Below are positions 24,194-32,419 of a stretch of DNA of 33,215 nt, in pieces. The stretch is from Tropicibacter sp. R16_0 (GTDB taxonomy: Bacteria; Pseudomonadota; Alphaproteobacteria; Rhodobacterales; Rhodobacteraceae), in the NCBI RefSeq assembly GCF_017743935.1, contig NZ_JAGHRE010000023.1, positions 1 to 33,215 on the forward strand, read 5' to 3'. Each line of letters begins with the position of its first letter. Position 1 is the first letter of the stretch. The translations under genes were made by a program, and so were the position numbers. The notes beneath the pieces were generated by a model. The model had not been told where the DNA came from and did no database searches. It saw only the letters and a program-made list of their open reading frames with translations.

Positions 24194-25315
24194 ATGAGTG
24201 ACGACCTCCCCTCTCCGGATCAGGCGCCCGGTGCGCCCCACCCGCGTGAAACCGCCCAGCTGTTTGGTCAGGACGCGGCGCAGGCGGCGTTTCTGGATGC
24301 CTTCAACTCGGACCGCCTGCACCACGGCTGGCTGCTGACCGGCCCGCAGGGTGTGGGCAAGGCAACACTGGCCTGGCGCATCGCGCGGTTCCTGCTGGCC
24401 ACACCACCAGCGGACGACGGTGGGCTGTTTGGCGCCCCTCCTCCGCCCGCCTCGCTGGATATTGACCCGGATCACCCGGTCTCACATCGTATTCTGGCCG
24501 GAGCGGAACCTGGGCTGGCATCGATCACCCGCTCGTTGAATGACAATGGCAAGGTTCGGTCCGAAATCGTGGTGGATGATATCCGCAAACTGGGACGGTT
24601 CTTTGGCCTGTCATCCGCCGATGGTGGCCGCCGCGTCGTGATTGTCGACAGTGCCGACGAGATGAACACCAGCGCCGCCAACGCATTGCTCAAGATGCTC
24701 GAAGAGCCGCCCGCACGTACCACGTTGTTGCTGATTTCGCACCAGCCCTCACGCCTCTTGCCTACGATCCGCTCACGCTGCCGCACTCTGCGACTGTCGC
24801 CGCTAGAGGCGGGCGACATGCAGGCCGCCCTTGCGCAAACCGGGACCGAGCCGCCCGCCAACTCCGATCATTTGGCTGCATTGGCTGCTGGGTCTGTTGG
24901 CGCAGCACTTAGGCTGATCAATCTGGGTGGGTTGCAGATCTATTCCGAACTGATCGGCATTCTGGGCACGATGCCCCGTCTGGATCGTTCCCGCGCGTTG
25001 AAACTGGCCGAGGCTGCGGCACAGCGTGGGGCTGCCGAGAAATTTGAATTGCTCCTCAACCTCATCGATATCTCATTGGCCCGATTGGCGCGCACCGGGG
25101 CCACCGGCCAAGCGCCCGAACCGCAAGCGGCACCGGCAGAGGCAGAGGTGCTACTGAAACTGGCCTCGGATCCACATCGAGGCCGCAAATGGGCGGAAAT
25201 TGCCGCAACGATCACGGCCCGCGCACGTCATGGTCAGGCGGTGAACCTTGACCCCGCTGCACTTGTCCTAGATACGGTTTTCAAGATGCAGGAAACCGCC
25301 AGTTGGGGCCAATGA
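24194..25315 (+). CDS. holB: DNA polymerase III subunit delta-prime
   Basis: A 373-residue clamp-loader subunit of the AAA+ type. Walker A-like GPQGVGKAT (50-58), sensor region VVIVDSADEMNTSAANALLKMLEEPP (about 150-175) and LLISHQPSRLLPTIRSRC are typical. The four zinc-binding cysteines of the E. coli protein are absent in the corresponding segment (about 70-105), as is usual in Alphaproteobacteria. The ATG at 24194 is chosen because an earlier in-frame start lies inside tmk. The stop overlaps the tatD start (ATGA). Confidence 0.92.
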   Translation: MSDDLPSPDQAPGAPHPRETAQLFGQDAAQAAFLDAFNSDRLHHGWLLTGPQGVGKATLAWRIARFLLATPPADDGGLFGAPPPPASLDIDPDHPVSHRILAGAEPGLASITRSLNDNGKVRSEIVVDDIRKLGRFFGLSSADGGRRVVIVDSADEMNTSAANALLKMLEEPPARTTLLLISHQPSRLLPTIRSRCRTLRLSPLEAGDMQAALAQTGTEPPANSDHLAALAAGSVGAALRLINLGGLQIYSELIGILGTMPRLDRSRALKLAEAAAQRGAAEKFELLLNLIDISLARLARTGATGQAPEPQAAPAEAEVLLKLASDPHRGRKWAEIAATITARARHGQAVNLDPAALVLDTVFKMQETASWGQ

Positions 25316-26127
25316 GCGACCACCAGACCACACCGGACATCACCGATAGCCATTGCCACCTCGATTTTCCCGATTTCGAGGGTCAGTTGGACACGATCAT
25401 CGCCAACGCGGCTGCGGCTGGTGTCACCCGTATGGTGACCATCTGCACCCGCCTGCGCAACGAACCATCGGTGCGTGCCATTGCCGAGGCACACGCGCCG
25501 GTGTTCTACGCCGCTGGTACACACCCGATGAGCGCCGCCGACGAGCCGATGGCCACTGTCGATCAGCTTATTGCACTGTCAGCGCATCCGAAATTTGTGG
25601 GCATCGGTGAAACGGGCCTCGATTATCACTATACGGCTGAAAGCGCCGAGGTACAGAAGCAGAGCCTGCGCATCCATATCGAGGCCGCGCAGCGCACCGG
25701 CCTGCCGCTGATCATCCACGCCCGCGCCGCCGATGACGACATGGCCCGCATTCTGGCCGAGGAACACCGCAACGCGCCCTATTCCTGTGTGATGCATTGC
25801 TTCTCGTCCTCTGCCGAGCTGGGCAAGGCGGCCCTTGATCTGGGGTTCTACCTGTCGATGTCGGGCATTGCTGCCTTCCCCAAAAGCCAGGAGTTGCGCG
25901 ACATCTTCGCAATGGCCCCTGTCGATCGCATTCTGGTGGAAACCGACGCGCCCTATCTGGCACCCCCACCCTATCGCGGCAAGCGAAACGAGCCAGCCTA
26001 TACCGCCCATACCGCCCGCAAAGGGGCCGAGGTTTTTGGAATGGACTACGCAGATTTCGCAGCACAAACGCAGGCAAATTTCGACCGGCTGTTCACCAAA
26101 GCCGCCAACCACAAGGCTGCCGCATGA
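25312..26127 (+). CDS. tatD: TatD-family metal-dependent DNase
   Basis: A 271-residue TIM-barrel hydrolase. Metal ligands are visible: H14-C-H16 in SHCHLDF, E100 in GIGETGLDYH, H136 in IIHARAADD, H162 in MHCFSSS and D212 in ETDAPYL. The family has 3'-5' exonuclease activity on DNA and some members act in D-aminoacyl-tRNA or DNA repair. It starts on an ATGA overlap with holB and ends on another with the MBL gene, so it is part of the same housekeeping transcript. Confidence 0.93.
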   Translation: MSDHQTTPDITDSHCHLDFPDFEGQLDTIIANAAAAGVTRMVTICTRLRNEPSVRAIAEAHAPVFYAAGTHPMSAADEPMATVDQLIALSAHPKFVGIGETGLDYHYTAESAEVQKQSLRIHIEAAQRTGLPLIIHARAADDDMARILAEEHRNAPYSCVMHCFSSSAELGKAALDLGFYLSMSGIAAFPKSQELRDIFAMAPVDRILVETDAPYLAPPPYRGKRNEPAYTAHTARKGAEVFGMDYADFAAQTQANFDRLFTKAANHKAAA

Positions 26128-26924
26128 CGGGCGAGTTGCGTTTCACCATTCTGGGCTGCGGCTCGTCCGGCGGCGTACCGCGCCTTGGCGGCCATTGGGG
26201 TGACTGCGACCCCACGAATCCGCGCAATGTGCGTCGCCGCTGCTCGATGTTGGTCGAGCGCGACGGACCAGACGGCACCACAACAGTTCTGATCGACACC
26301 ACGCCCGACATGCGCAGCCAGTTGCTCGATGCGGGCACCGGGCGGCTTGATGGCGTCGTTTACACGCACTCCCACGCAGACCATGTGCACGGCATCGATG
26401 ATTTGCGCATGATCGTCTTTAACATGCGCGCCCGTGTGCCGGTTTGGGCCGACGGGGACACGCAGAACGCCCTGCTGTCACGCTTTGGCTATGCCTTCAT
26501 CCAGCCCGAAGGTTCGCCCTATCCGCCAATTCTGGACCTCAAGACCATCGACGGTGCGTTTGAAATCAACGGCCCCGGCGGTCCAATCTCGTTCCGGCCC
26601 TTCACCGTTGGCCACGGCTCAATCGACAGCCTGGGCTTTCGCATCGGCGACCTGGCTTATCTGCCGGATGTGGCGGAGATTTATGACGACGCCTGGGCCG
26701 AGCTTGAAGGGCTGGATTGCTGGATTCTGGACGCCCTGCGCCGCGCCCCGCATCCCACCCACGTGCATCTGGACCGTGCCTTGGAATGGATCGAGAAGAT
26801 GGCGCCAAAACGCGCCGTGCTGACCAACATGCACATCGACCTGGACTATGCCACGGTCGAGGCCGAAACCCCCGACCACATCACGCCGGCCTATGACGGC
26901 ATGGTGATCCGCTACAGTTTGTAA
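26124..26924 (+). CDS. MBL-fold metallohydrolase (PhnP-like)
   Basis: A 266-residue metallo-beta-lactamase-fold protein. The metal motif is H82-S-H84-A-D86-H87 (THSHADHVHGIDD), with GCGSSGGVPRLGG at the N-terminus and CDPTNPRNVRRRCS marking the PhnP-type branch (phosphodiesterases). A later histidine in FTVGHG and the LTNMHIDLDY segment complete the site. It is translationally coupled to tatD. The tatD-MBL pair is common in Alphaproteobacteria; the physiological substrate, probably a cyclic phosphodiester, is not known from sequence. Confidence 0.88.
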   Translation: MTGELRFTILGCGSSGGVPRLGGHWGDCDPTNPRNVRRRCSMLVERDGPDGTTTVLIDTTPDMRSQLLDAGTGRLDGVVYTHSHADHVHGIDDLRMIVFNMRARVPVWADGDTQNALLSRFGYAFIQPEGSPYPPILDLKTIDGAFEINGPGGPISFRPFTVGHGSIDSLGFRIGDLAYLPDVAEIYDDAWAELEGLDCWILDALRRAPHPTHVHLDRALEWIEKMAPKRAVLTNMHIDLDYATVEAETPDHITPAYDGMVIRYSL

Positions 26925-26951
26925 CCTGAACCGCAAAAGACGTCGCATCCC

Positions 26952-27884
26952 ATGTTCCAAAGCCTGATCGACGTCATCCTGCCGGTTTTCCTGGTCATCG
27001 GCGCGGGCTATTCGGTCACCCGCGCCGGGTTCTTCAACCAAAGCCACATCGACGGGCTGATGCGGTTCACGCAAAGCTTTGCGATCCCTTGCCTGCTGTT
27101 TCGCGCCATCGCCTCGCTGGACCTGCAAGCCAGCTTTGATCCCCGCCTGCTGGCCAGTTTCTACACCGGGGCTGCGCTTTGTTTCATTGCGGGCATGGCC
27201 GGGGCGCGTCTGATCTTCAAACGCGACTGGGAAGATGCGGTCGTCATCGGCTTTTGCTGCCTGTTTTCAAATTCGGTCCTGCTGGGTCTGCCGATCACCG
27301 AACGCGCCTACGGGGCCGATAACCTGACCGGCAACTATGCGATCATCGCCTTTCATTCGCCCTTTTGCTACGGCGTCGGCATCACAGTGATGGAGGTGAT
27401 CCGCAATCGTGGCAACGGCGGCACCAAGATGGTGGGCTCGGTCCTGTCGGCCATGTTCAAGAACGTGCTGATCCTTGGCATCGCCTTGGGGTTCATCGCC
27501 AACCTGACCGGGCTGGTGATGCCGAAAGTGGTGGATGACGCGCTGGACCTGGTAATCCGCGCCGCCCTGCCCGGCGCACTCTTTGCGCTTGGCGGCGTGC
27601 TGGTGCAATACAGGCCCGAGGGCGACATGCGCACCATTCTCTACGTCTGCTGCATCTCGCTAATGGTACATCCAACGCTGGTTTGGCTCTTCGGTAAGAC
27701 GCTGGCACTGCCGCAGGATCTGTTCCGCTCGGCGGTGCTCAACGCCTCGATGGCCCCGGGGTTCAATGCGTACATCTTTGCCAACATGTACGGCCGCGCC
27801 AAGCGGGTGGCGGCGTCGTCGGTCTTGATGGCCACGGGGGCCTCGATCCTGTCGGTCTGGCTCTGGCTCACTGTGTTGGGCTAG
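26952..27884 (+). CDS. AEC-family (auxin efflux carrier type) transporter
   Basis: A 310-residue inner-membrane carrier with two hydrophobic halves of about five helices each. Typical features are the N-terminal ILPVFLVIGAGYSVTRAGFF and the FSNSVLLGLPI segment near residue 107, with ALPGALFALGG and MAPGFNAYIFA in the second half. Bacterial AEC members move carboxylates such as malonate or malate. The gene starts 27 bases after the MBL gene with a weak ribosome site. Direction and substrate cannot be told from sequence. Confidence 0.86.
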   Translation: MFQSLIDVILPVFLVIGAGYSVTRAGFFNQSHIDGLMRFTQSFAIPCLLFRAIASLDLQASFDPRLLASFYTGAALCFIAGMAGARLIFKRDWEDAVVIGFCCLFSNSVLLGLPITERAYGADNLTGNYAIIAFHSPFCYGVGITVMEVIRNRGNGGTKMVGSVLSAMFKNVLILGIALGFIANLTGLVMPKVVDDALDLVIRAALPGALFALGGVLVQYRPEGDMRTILYVCCISLMVHPTLVWLFGKTLALPQDLFRSAVLNASMAPGFNAYIFANMYGRAKRVAASSVLMATGASILSVWLWLTVLG

Positions 27885-27903
27885 GTCTGCGATCCGCGAT
27901 ACC

Positions 27904-27978
27904 GCGCCTCGCCGCAGGCGAGGCGCCCGGCCCAACGGGAGGATGTGTCCCGCAAGGGGCATAGACGACGGGCGGGAG
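27904..27978. repeat. Structured intergenic repeat, copy 1
   Basis: It has a variable hairpin and a conserved module. GCGCCTCGCC (27904-27913) pairs with GGCGAGGCGC (27917-27926) over a 3-base loop. Next is a segment shared with copy 2: GGCCCAACGGGAGG, a second hairpin with a GCAA loop between TCCC and GGGG, then GACGACGGGCGGGAG. On the minus strand it begins 20 bases past the HupE stop, and on the plus strand 19 bases past the AEC stop. Confidence 0.85.
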
Positions 27979-27998
27979 CCCCCCGGCTCTGGGGCCGA

Positions 27999-29006
27999 TC
28001 AGAACCCGGCAACCCGCTCGGCCAGCCAATAGGTGGCCACGCCTCCAATCGCGTAACCCATCACCAGCGTTCCGGCTGAGGTCGGATCGCGCAATACGGC
28101 AGTGACCCGCGGAGCCACCCAGCGGAGCACAGCAAACGTCACCAAGATGACCGCGACAAAGGCCAACTGCCCCGCCTCAACACCAACGTTGAACGCCAGA
28201 AGCGCCAAGGGGATATCCCCTTGCGGCAGGCCGATCTCGGCCAGAGCACCAGCAAACCCCAGCCCATGCAACAGGCCGAACCCAAATGACAAGAGCCAGG
28301 GGTAGCGCTCGGTCAGTTGGTCACCACCCTGTCTGCGGCGCAGGATCTCGACCGCCAGCAACACGATGGACAGGGCAATCACCGCTTCGACCGGGGGCGA
28401 CGGCACCCGGATCAGGTCCAGCGTCGCCAGCGCCAGCGTGATCGAATGCGCCACGGTAAAGGCCGTGATGGCCCCAACCAGCCGCCACGGGTGCCGGATC
28501 AGAACCAACAAGGCAAAGACAAAGAGCAGATGGTCGAGCCCTTCCAGGATATGATCGAACCCCAGCGCCACGTAACTGCTGAAAACCGCCCACCCGGTCA
28601 TCTCGATGGGCACTGTGAACCCGGTCTGGTCTGCCGTCAGCCGCTTCGACAGGGCCTGCCCCTCTGGTCCCGACAGGCGCACCAGAACATCTGTCCGCGT
28701 CGCCTCCAGCCCTTCGATCACGATAGTCTGCCCCGCCAGCCCACCGGGGCAGAGCGCCACCCATTGCGACACCCAGGCTGCGCCATCAAACTGCGGATCC
28801 CCTTCGGCCCGCGCAGGTGCGCAATTGGGCGGCAGCACCGCATCAATCGCCATCGGCTCACCCTGAACTGTCGGCTTTCGCCAGAACACTTGCCAGGCGC
28901 CGTTGTTCAGATGTTGCAATTGCAGATATCCGGGGTCCAACGCATGCGCTTGCGCCATTCCTGTCCAGACCCATAGGGCCACAAGGGCCACCAGCACCCG
29001 TTTCAT
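27999..29006 (-). CDS. HupE/UreJ-family membrane protein
   Basis: A 335-residue protein of the longer HupE/UreJ type. A signal peptide (1-20, AQA) leaves a mature N-terminal histidine (HALDPGY). A periplasmic domain of about 120 residues follows, then a membrane domain with about six to seven helices. The metal-transport signature GFDHILEGLDHLLF holds H152 and H159; further motifs are VAHSITLA, FGLLHGLGFAG and FNVGVEAGQL. Shorter family members carry nickel or cobalt. No urease or hydrogenase genes are visible here. The start overlaps the PpiC-like stop by 4 bases, so the two work together. Confidence 0.87.
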   Translation of the reverse strand: MKRVLVALVALWVWTGMAQAHALDPGYLQLQHLNNGAWQVFWRKPTVQGEPMAIDAVLPPNCAPARAEGDPQFDGAAWVSQWVALCPGGLAGQTIVIEGLEATRTDVLVRLSGPEGQALSKRLTADQTGFTVPIEMTGWAVFSSYVALGFDHILEGLDHLLFVFALLVLIRHPWRLVGAITAFTVAHSITLALATLDLIRVPSPPVEAVIALSIVLLAVEILRRRQGGDQLTERYPWLLSFGFGLLHGLGFAGALAEIGLPQGDIPLALLAFNVGVEAGQLAFVAVILVTFAVLRWVAPRVTAVLRDPTSAGTLVMGYAIGGVATYWLAERVAGF

Positions 29007-29848
29007 TGCGCCACCAGCGCGTTCAGCTCATCCTCTGACGGCGTTTCAACCGCATAGGCCGTCAACAGCGCCTTGACCTGCGCCTCAGACAGGGCCGAGG
29101 CCTGTTGTCGGCGCCAATCAAACAGAACCTTGTCTTCCACTTCAGCCAGATCGGGGAGCCGGGGTGGCTCTGCTTCAGTCACTCGGATCAAGTGAATGCC
29201 AAAACCGGACCGAACGGGGCCGCCCCACTCGCCCTGCGGCAAACTCGACAGCGCCGCCGCAAACCCGCGCCCAAATCCCCCATCAATCTGAACTGGAGCC
29301 GAAGCCGGGACCTGAGGCGGCAGCATCGATGCCTGCCCCAGCGACAAGGGATCAGCGCCCCCTTGCAGCGCGCTCAGGGCCACGTCCACCGCCTGAGCCG
29401 TCGGGTTTTCGCCCAGAAACACCTGGTCAAACGCCAACGTTCCGGGCTGCTCGAACAGATCGGCGTTGGCCTCTAGATGCGCCTGCAAAACGGCAGGCTC
29501 CGGTGACAGGGCCTGTGCCGCGCTGTCCGTCAGGAACTGCATCTTTTGACGCAGACGATTGCGGATCACCGCGTCGCCGCGCTCCAACCCAAGCACCTGA
29601 GCCTCGCGCACCAGAACCTCTTCGCGGATGAGGGTCTGGATCAACCCATCCAGCTCCTCCCGCGTGGGTGGTCTGCGCCAGGCTTGCGTGTATTGCTCGA
29701 CAAGCAAGGTTGCATCGGCGATCGACACTTCGATCACGCCATCATCGATCGCTTCGGGTTCGGGCTCGGCCACCGCCTGAAAATAGACAAACAGGGCAAT
29801 CGCCAAAAGTCCAAAATGAACAATGGGTTCGCGCAATATCCGAGGCAT
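29003..29848 (-). CDS. Membrane-anchored PpiC/SurA-like peptidyl-prolyl isomerase
   Basis: A 281-residue periplasmic foldase. One N-terminal membrane helix (about residues 10-26) is followed by a SurA-N-like helical region (EELDGLIQTLIREEVLVREA) and a parvulin-like domain (about 140-245, including PVQIDGGFGRGFAAALSSLPQGEW then GFGIHLIRV). The ATG at 29848 is favoured over an upstream GTG because GGAG is at a usable distance. Tight coupling to the HupE-like gene suggests it folds or stabilises that protein's periplasmic part. Confidence 0.85.
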   Translation of the reverse strand: MPRILREPIVHFGLLAIALFVYFQAVAEPEPEAIDDGVIEVSIADATLLVEQYTQAWRRPPTREELDGLIQTLIREEVLVREAQVLGLERGDAVIRNRLRQKMQFLTDSAAQALSPEPAVLQAHLEANADLFEQPGTLAFDQVFLGENPTAQAVDVALSALQGGADPLSLGQASMLPPQVPASAPVQIDGGFGRGFAAALSSLPQGEWGGPVRSGFGIHLIRVTEAEPPRLPDLAEVEDKVLFDWRRQQASALSEAQVKALLTAYAVETPSEDELNALVAQ

Positions 29849-29985
29849 GAAATCGATCACTCCAACGTCGCTTTGATCCTAGTTTTGCCGCTTGCGTCGA
29901 GACACGCAACAGGTGCGGCCACGCAACATTGACAAGTGGGCCGTGCAGGACATTTATGGCACATCGCCAGTTGGAGAAGTCGAAC

Positions 29986-30705
29986 ATGTCCCCTTTGCCG
30001 CCGCAGGCCCTGATTGTCTCGCATGGCCAACCCTCCGAACCGGCCCCGGCCGAAGCCGCGTTGAAAGGGCTGGCGTCAAAGGTCACCGCGCATCTGCCGG
30101 GCTGGGACGTGCAATCGGCCACGCTTGCGGCCGAGGGTCGCCTGGAAGAAGCCTTGGACACACTCTCACATGGCGCGTTGATCTATCCCATGTTCATGGC
30201 CAAAGGGTGGTTCGTAACCTCCGCCCTGCCAAAACGGCTTGGACAGGCCCCTGTCACAGTTGTCGACCCCCTGGGCGTGGATCCTGCCCTCCCCGATTTG
30301 GCGGCGCAGACCCTTGAAACCGCAGCGCAGGATGCAGGCTGGTCGCTCGGGCAGACAACCGTTCTGCTGGCCGCCCACGGATCGGGACGCAGCCGGAAAC
30401 CCGCCCAGATGGCGCAGGGATTTGCGGACGCCATCGCCGCTCGGCTGAAGGTCGCAGACATTCGCGTTGGATTTGTCGAAGAGGCCCCTTTTGTCGACCA
30501 GGCCGCACTGGGATGTGATGCCAAATCGATTTGCATGCCGCTGTTTGCCTGCCCTGGGTTCCACACCACGCAAGACGTCCCCGAGGCGTTGGTAAAGGCC
30601 GAATTTCCTGGCCTCCTCCTTCCCGTCCTGGGCGAGGCTCCTGGCGTTCCGCAGCTCATCGCGGACAGGCTGAAAGATCATCGCAGCCTGTCGGACCCCC
30701 GCTAA
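29986..30705 (+). CDS. CbiX/sirohydrochlorin chelatase-like protein
   Basis: A 239-residue protein with two halves of the CbiX type. The first begins ALIVSHGQPSEPAP (residues 8-21, with the metal-site histidine). The second begins VLLAAHGSGRSRKPAQM (about 125-141) and ends with a FFACPGFHTTQDVPE-like segment. Family members insert cobalt or iron into sirohydrochlorin for B12 or siroheme. No tetrapyrrole genes lie beside it, so a general metal-chelatase role cannot be excluded. GGAGAAG precedes the ATG at 29986. It diverges from the PpiC/HupE pair, which may import a metal, a suggestive but unproven link. Confidence 0.8.
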   Translation: MSPLPPQALIVSHGQPSEPAPAEAALKGLASKVTAHLPGWDVQSATLAAEGRLEEALDTLSHGALIYPMFMAKGWFVTSALPKRLGQAPVTVVDPLGVDPALPDLAAQTLETAAQDAGWSLGQTTVLLAAHGSGRSRKPAQMAQGFADAIAARLKVADIRVGFVEEAPFVDQAALGCDAKSICMPLFACPGFHTTQDVPEALVKAEFPGLLLPVLGEAPGVPQLIADRLKDHRSLSDPR

Positions 30706-30708
30706 GGC

Positions 30709-32004
30709 TCAGTTGCCCGACGGAACGGTCGGAAAGACAGGGAGTGCGGCCGTGCCGGTCTGTGCCGGAACACCCGTCAACGCAGCGGACAAGACCGCAA
30801 TCCGATCAGGCGTTTGCCCCAATACCGTTGCCCCGCTTTGGGCGGCGTTCAGGGCCAGCCGCATCCAATCGCCTGCCACATTGCCTTGCCCCTTGGCCGC
30901 GCCAAATCCTTCGCGCAGGTGGTGGCTGACGATCTCGCCGTATCCAAGCTGCCCGGCGGAGGCCAACAGAACACCCGAGGCCATCGCCATTTCGGCGTCA
31001 TCGGTGCGATAGCCAACGCCCAGACACACCTTGCCGCCCGACACCAGCTGATCCATCGGCCTTCCTGAATTTCGCAGGAAAGACGAGCCATCGGCAATCA
31101 CCTGACTGGGCGAATTGCTGTCAATCCCGCCCATGTGCGGTGTCATGGCCTGGGTCAGCCCTTTGCATTGGGCTTCGATCTGGGGACCTGACATGTTGGG
31201 AATTGTTGCCTCGATCCGCGAGCTTTCGGCCATCGCCTGCGTGCGGGCCAGGCAGAATTGCTCGTTCAGCGCGAACTCGGCATCTGTCACGTTGCCGCCC
31301 GAACTCAGGCCACCATTGGCTGCAGTCAGAACGTTGATCTCGTTACAGTGTTCGTTGGCCGAACGGGCCTGTGCACCAAAGGTGAAATCCGGCAAAGCAC
31401 CGGTGTTGGCGCGTGCAGGAACCGTGTTCTGGGTCGGCGCAGGCGCTGTGGCCTGCTGGACCTGCGGCTGCTGCACCTGTGGCGTCGGTATACCCAGCTG
31501 TTCGTTGCGGTAGGTCCGTAGCAGGCCCTGCTGCCCCTGGCTGGCCAGGATCTGATTGTAGGGCGCGACATGGGCACTGGCCAAAGCCCGTTGATGGCTG
31601 TTGAGCAGGAAACTGCGTTCGGTATCGTCCAGACGTCCATCAATGGCATAGCCCATGTCGGACTGGTAATTCGAGATGCCCGCACGTGTCTTGCGCCCGA
31701 TCGAGCCGTCGACGGCGCCAACGTTGTAGCCAAAGTAGTTCAGGGCGGATTGCACGTTGCGGTTCTGCTCGCGCTGCGCGGCCGAAATCCCGGAGGACCG
31801 CGAGGACGTCCGTGCGCGCGTTTGCTGCTGTTGCTGTTGCTGCTGGCGCTGCCGGGCCTTGTTCTTGTTGACTTCGTTGATGATGATACCGCCCAGAATG
31901 GCGCCACCGATCAGGGCCGCGGCTTCATCTGCCCGCGCCTCTTTCGCCGGGACAAGAACCAGGCTGGTTGCCACAAGGGTGGCACAAACGCTTTTGGTAA
32001 ACAT
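30709..32004 (-). CDS. Exported peptidoglycan-binding-domain protein with polyQ tract
   Basis: A 431-residue exported protein. A signal peptide (about 1-25, ARA) precedes a glycine-rich hydrophobic stretch (29-43, ALIGGAILGGIIINE) that could be a glycine-zipper. Then comes a run of eight glutamines (54-61) and a PG_binding_1 domain (about 83-135, NVQSALNYFGYNVGAVDGSIG). A Gln/Pro/Thr-rich linker (about 170-200) leads to a C-terminal domain of about 220 residues that I do not recognise, with four cysteines (HCNEIN, EQFCLAR, EAQCKGL, GKVCLGVG). It probably sits on the cell wall. GAGG precedes the ATG. It converges with the CbiX-like gene, 3 bases apart. Confidence 0.8.
   Translation of the reverse strand: MFTKSVCATLVATSLVLVPAKEARADEAAALIGGAILGGIIINEVNKNKARQRQQQQQQQQTRARTSSRSSGISAAQREQNRNVQSALNYFGYNVGAVDGSIGRKTRAGISNYQSDMGYAIDGRLDDTERSFLLNSHQRALASAHVAPYNQILASQGQQGLLRTYRNEQLGIPTPQVQQPQVQQATAPAPTQNTVPARANTGALPDFTFGAQARSANEHCNEINVLTAANGGLSSGGNVTDAEFALNEQFCLARTQAMAESSRIEATIPNMSGPQIEAQCKGLTQAMTPHMGGIDSNSPSQVIADGSSFLRNSGRPMDQLVSGGKVCLGVGYRTDDAEMAMASGVLLASAGQLGYGEIVSHHLREGFGAAKGQGNVAGDWMRLALNAAQSGATVLGQTPDRIAVLSAALTGVPAQTGTAALPVFPTVPSGN
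31822..31845. repeat. CAG/CAA polyglutamine tract
   Basis: Eight in-frame CAG or CAA codons encode glutamines 54-61 of the peptidoglycan-binding protein. Alternating CAG and CAA lowers slippage, yet the tract may still vary in length between strains. Confidence 0.8.
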
Positions 32005-32312
32005 AACAATAACCTCGTGGATCCCGACGGCGCTCGCGCATTGGCTGAACCTCTGGGGATCTTTGCTAATGGAATTTGAACCCTTGATACAACAAGCCGA
32101 ACAAACAGCCCCCTTATTGTCAAGGTTGAGACCTGCCCAAACCCCGATTTCACCGCAATTGTGAACATATCGCGGCTTTCAGTACAAGGTTATGAGATCA
32201 CTCTTGGCCAATTCTCGCAACGCGATCAGCAGAAGAGCGCCGATCACGCTCTTGGCGTACAACCTGCGCGGCCTGTCGGCCTTGCGTCCTGCGGACGGCA
32301 CGTAGAGGGGGC
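32005..32312. other. Upstream region of the polyQ gene, no gene seen
   Basis: These 308 bases must contain the promoter of the leftward gene at 32004. A minus-strand TTGACA near 32116-32121 is a possible -35, but the nearest TTGTAT is too far for a standard spacer. No other feature is supported before the structured repeat at 32313. Confidence 0.4.
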
Positions 32313-32398
32313 GGGCCAGGCTCATGCGGGCGTTGCCCGCATGAGCCTGGCCCAACGGGAGGAGATGCCCCGCCAGGGGCGTCGACGACGGGCGGGAG
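32313..32398. repeat. Structured intergenic repeat, copy 2
   Basis: The hairpin arms 32313-32331 and 32335-32353 pair perfectly over 19 bases with a 3-base loop. Their sequence is unlike copy 1 (GGCTCATGCGGGC against GCGCCTCGCC), yet the next 45 bases match copy 1: CCCAACGGGAGG, a stem GATGCCCC/GGGGCGTC with GCCA loop, then GACGACGGGCGGGAG. On the minus strand it starts 21 bases past the stop of the gene ending at 32420. Confidence 0.88.
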
Positions 32399-32419
32399 TG
32401 CTTGGCCTGATGGAACGTG

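Noticed and set aside
27904-27926. Rho-independent terminator for the AEC gene
   Set aside because: The stem is strong but no T-run follows in either direction, and it belongs to the repeated structured element.
29849-29985. Cobalamin riboswitch between the PpiC-like and CbiX-like genes
   Set aside because: The 137-base region is too short and lacks a recognisable B12 box.
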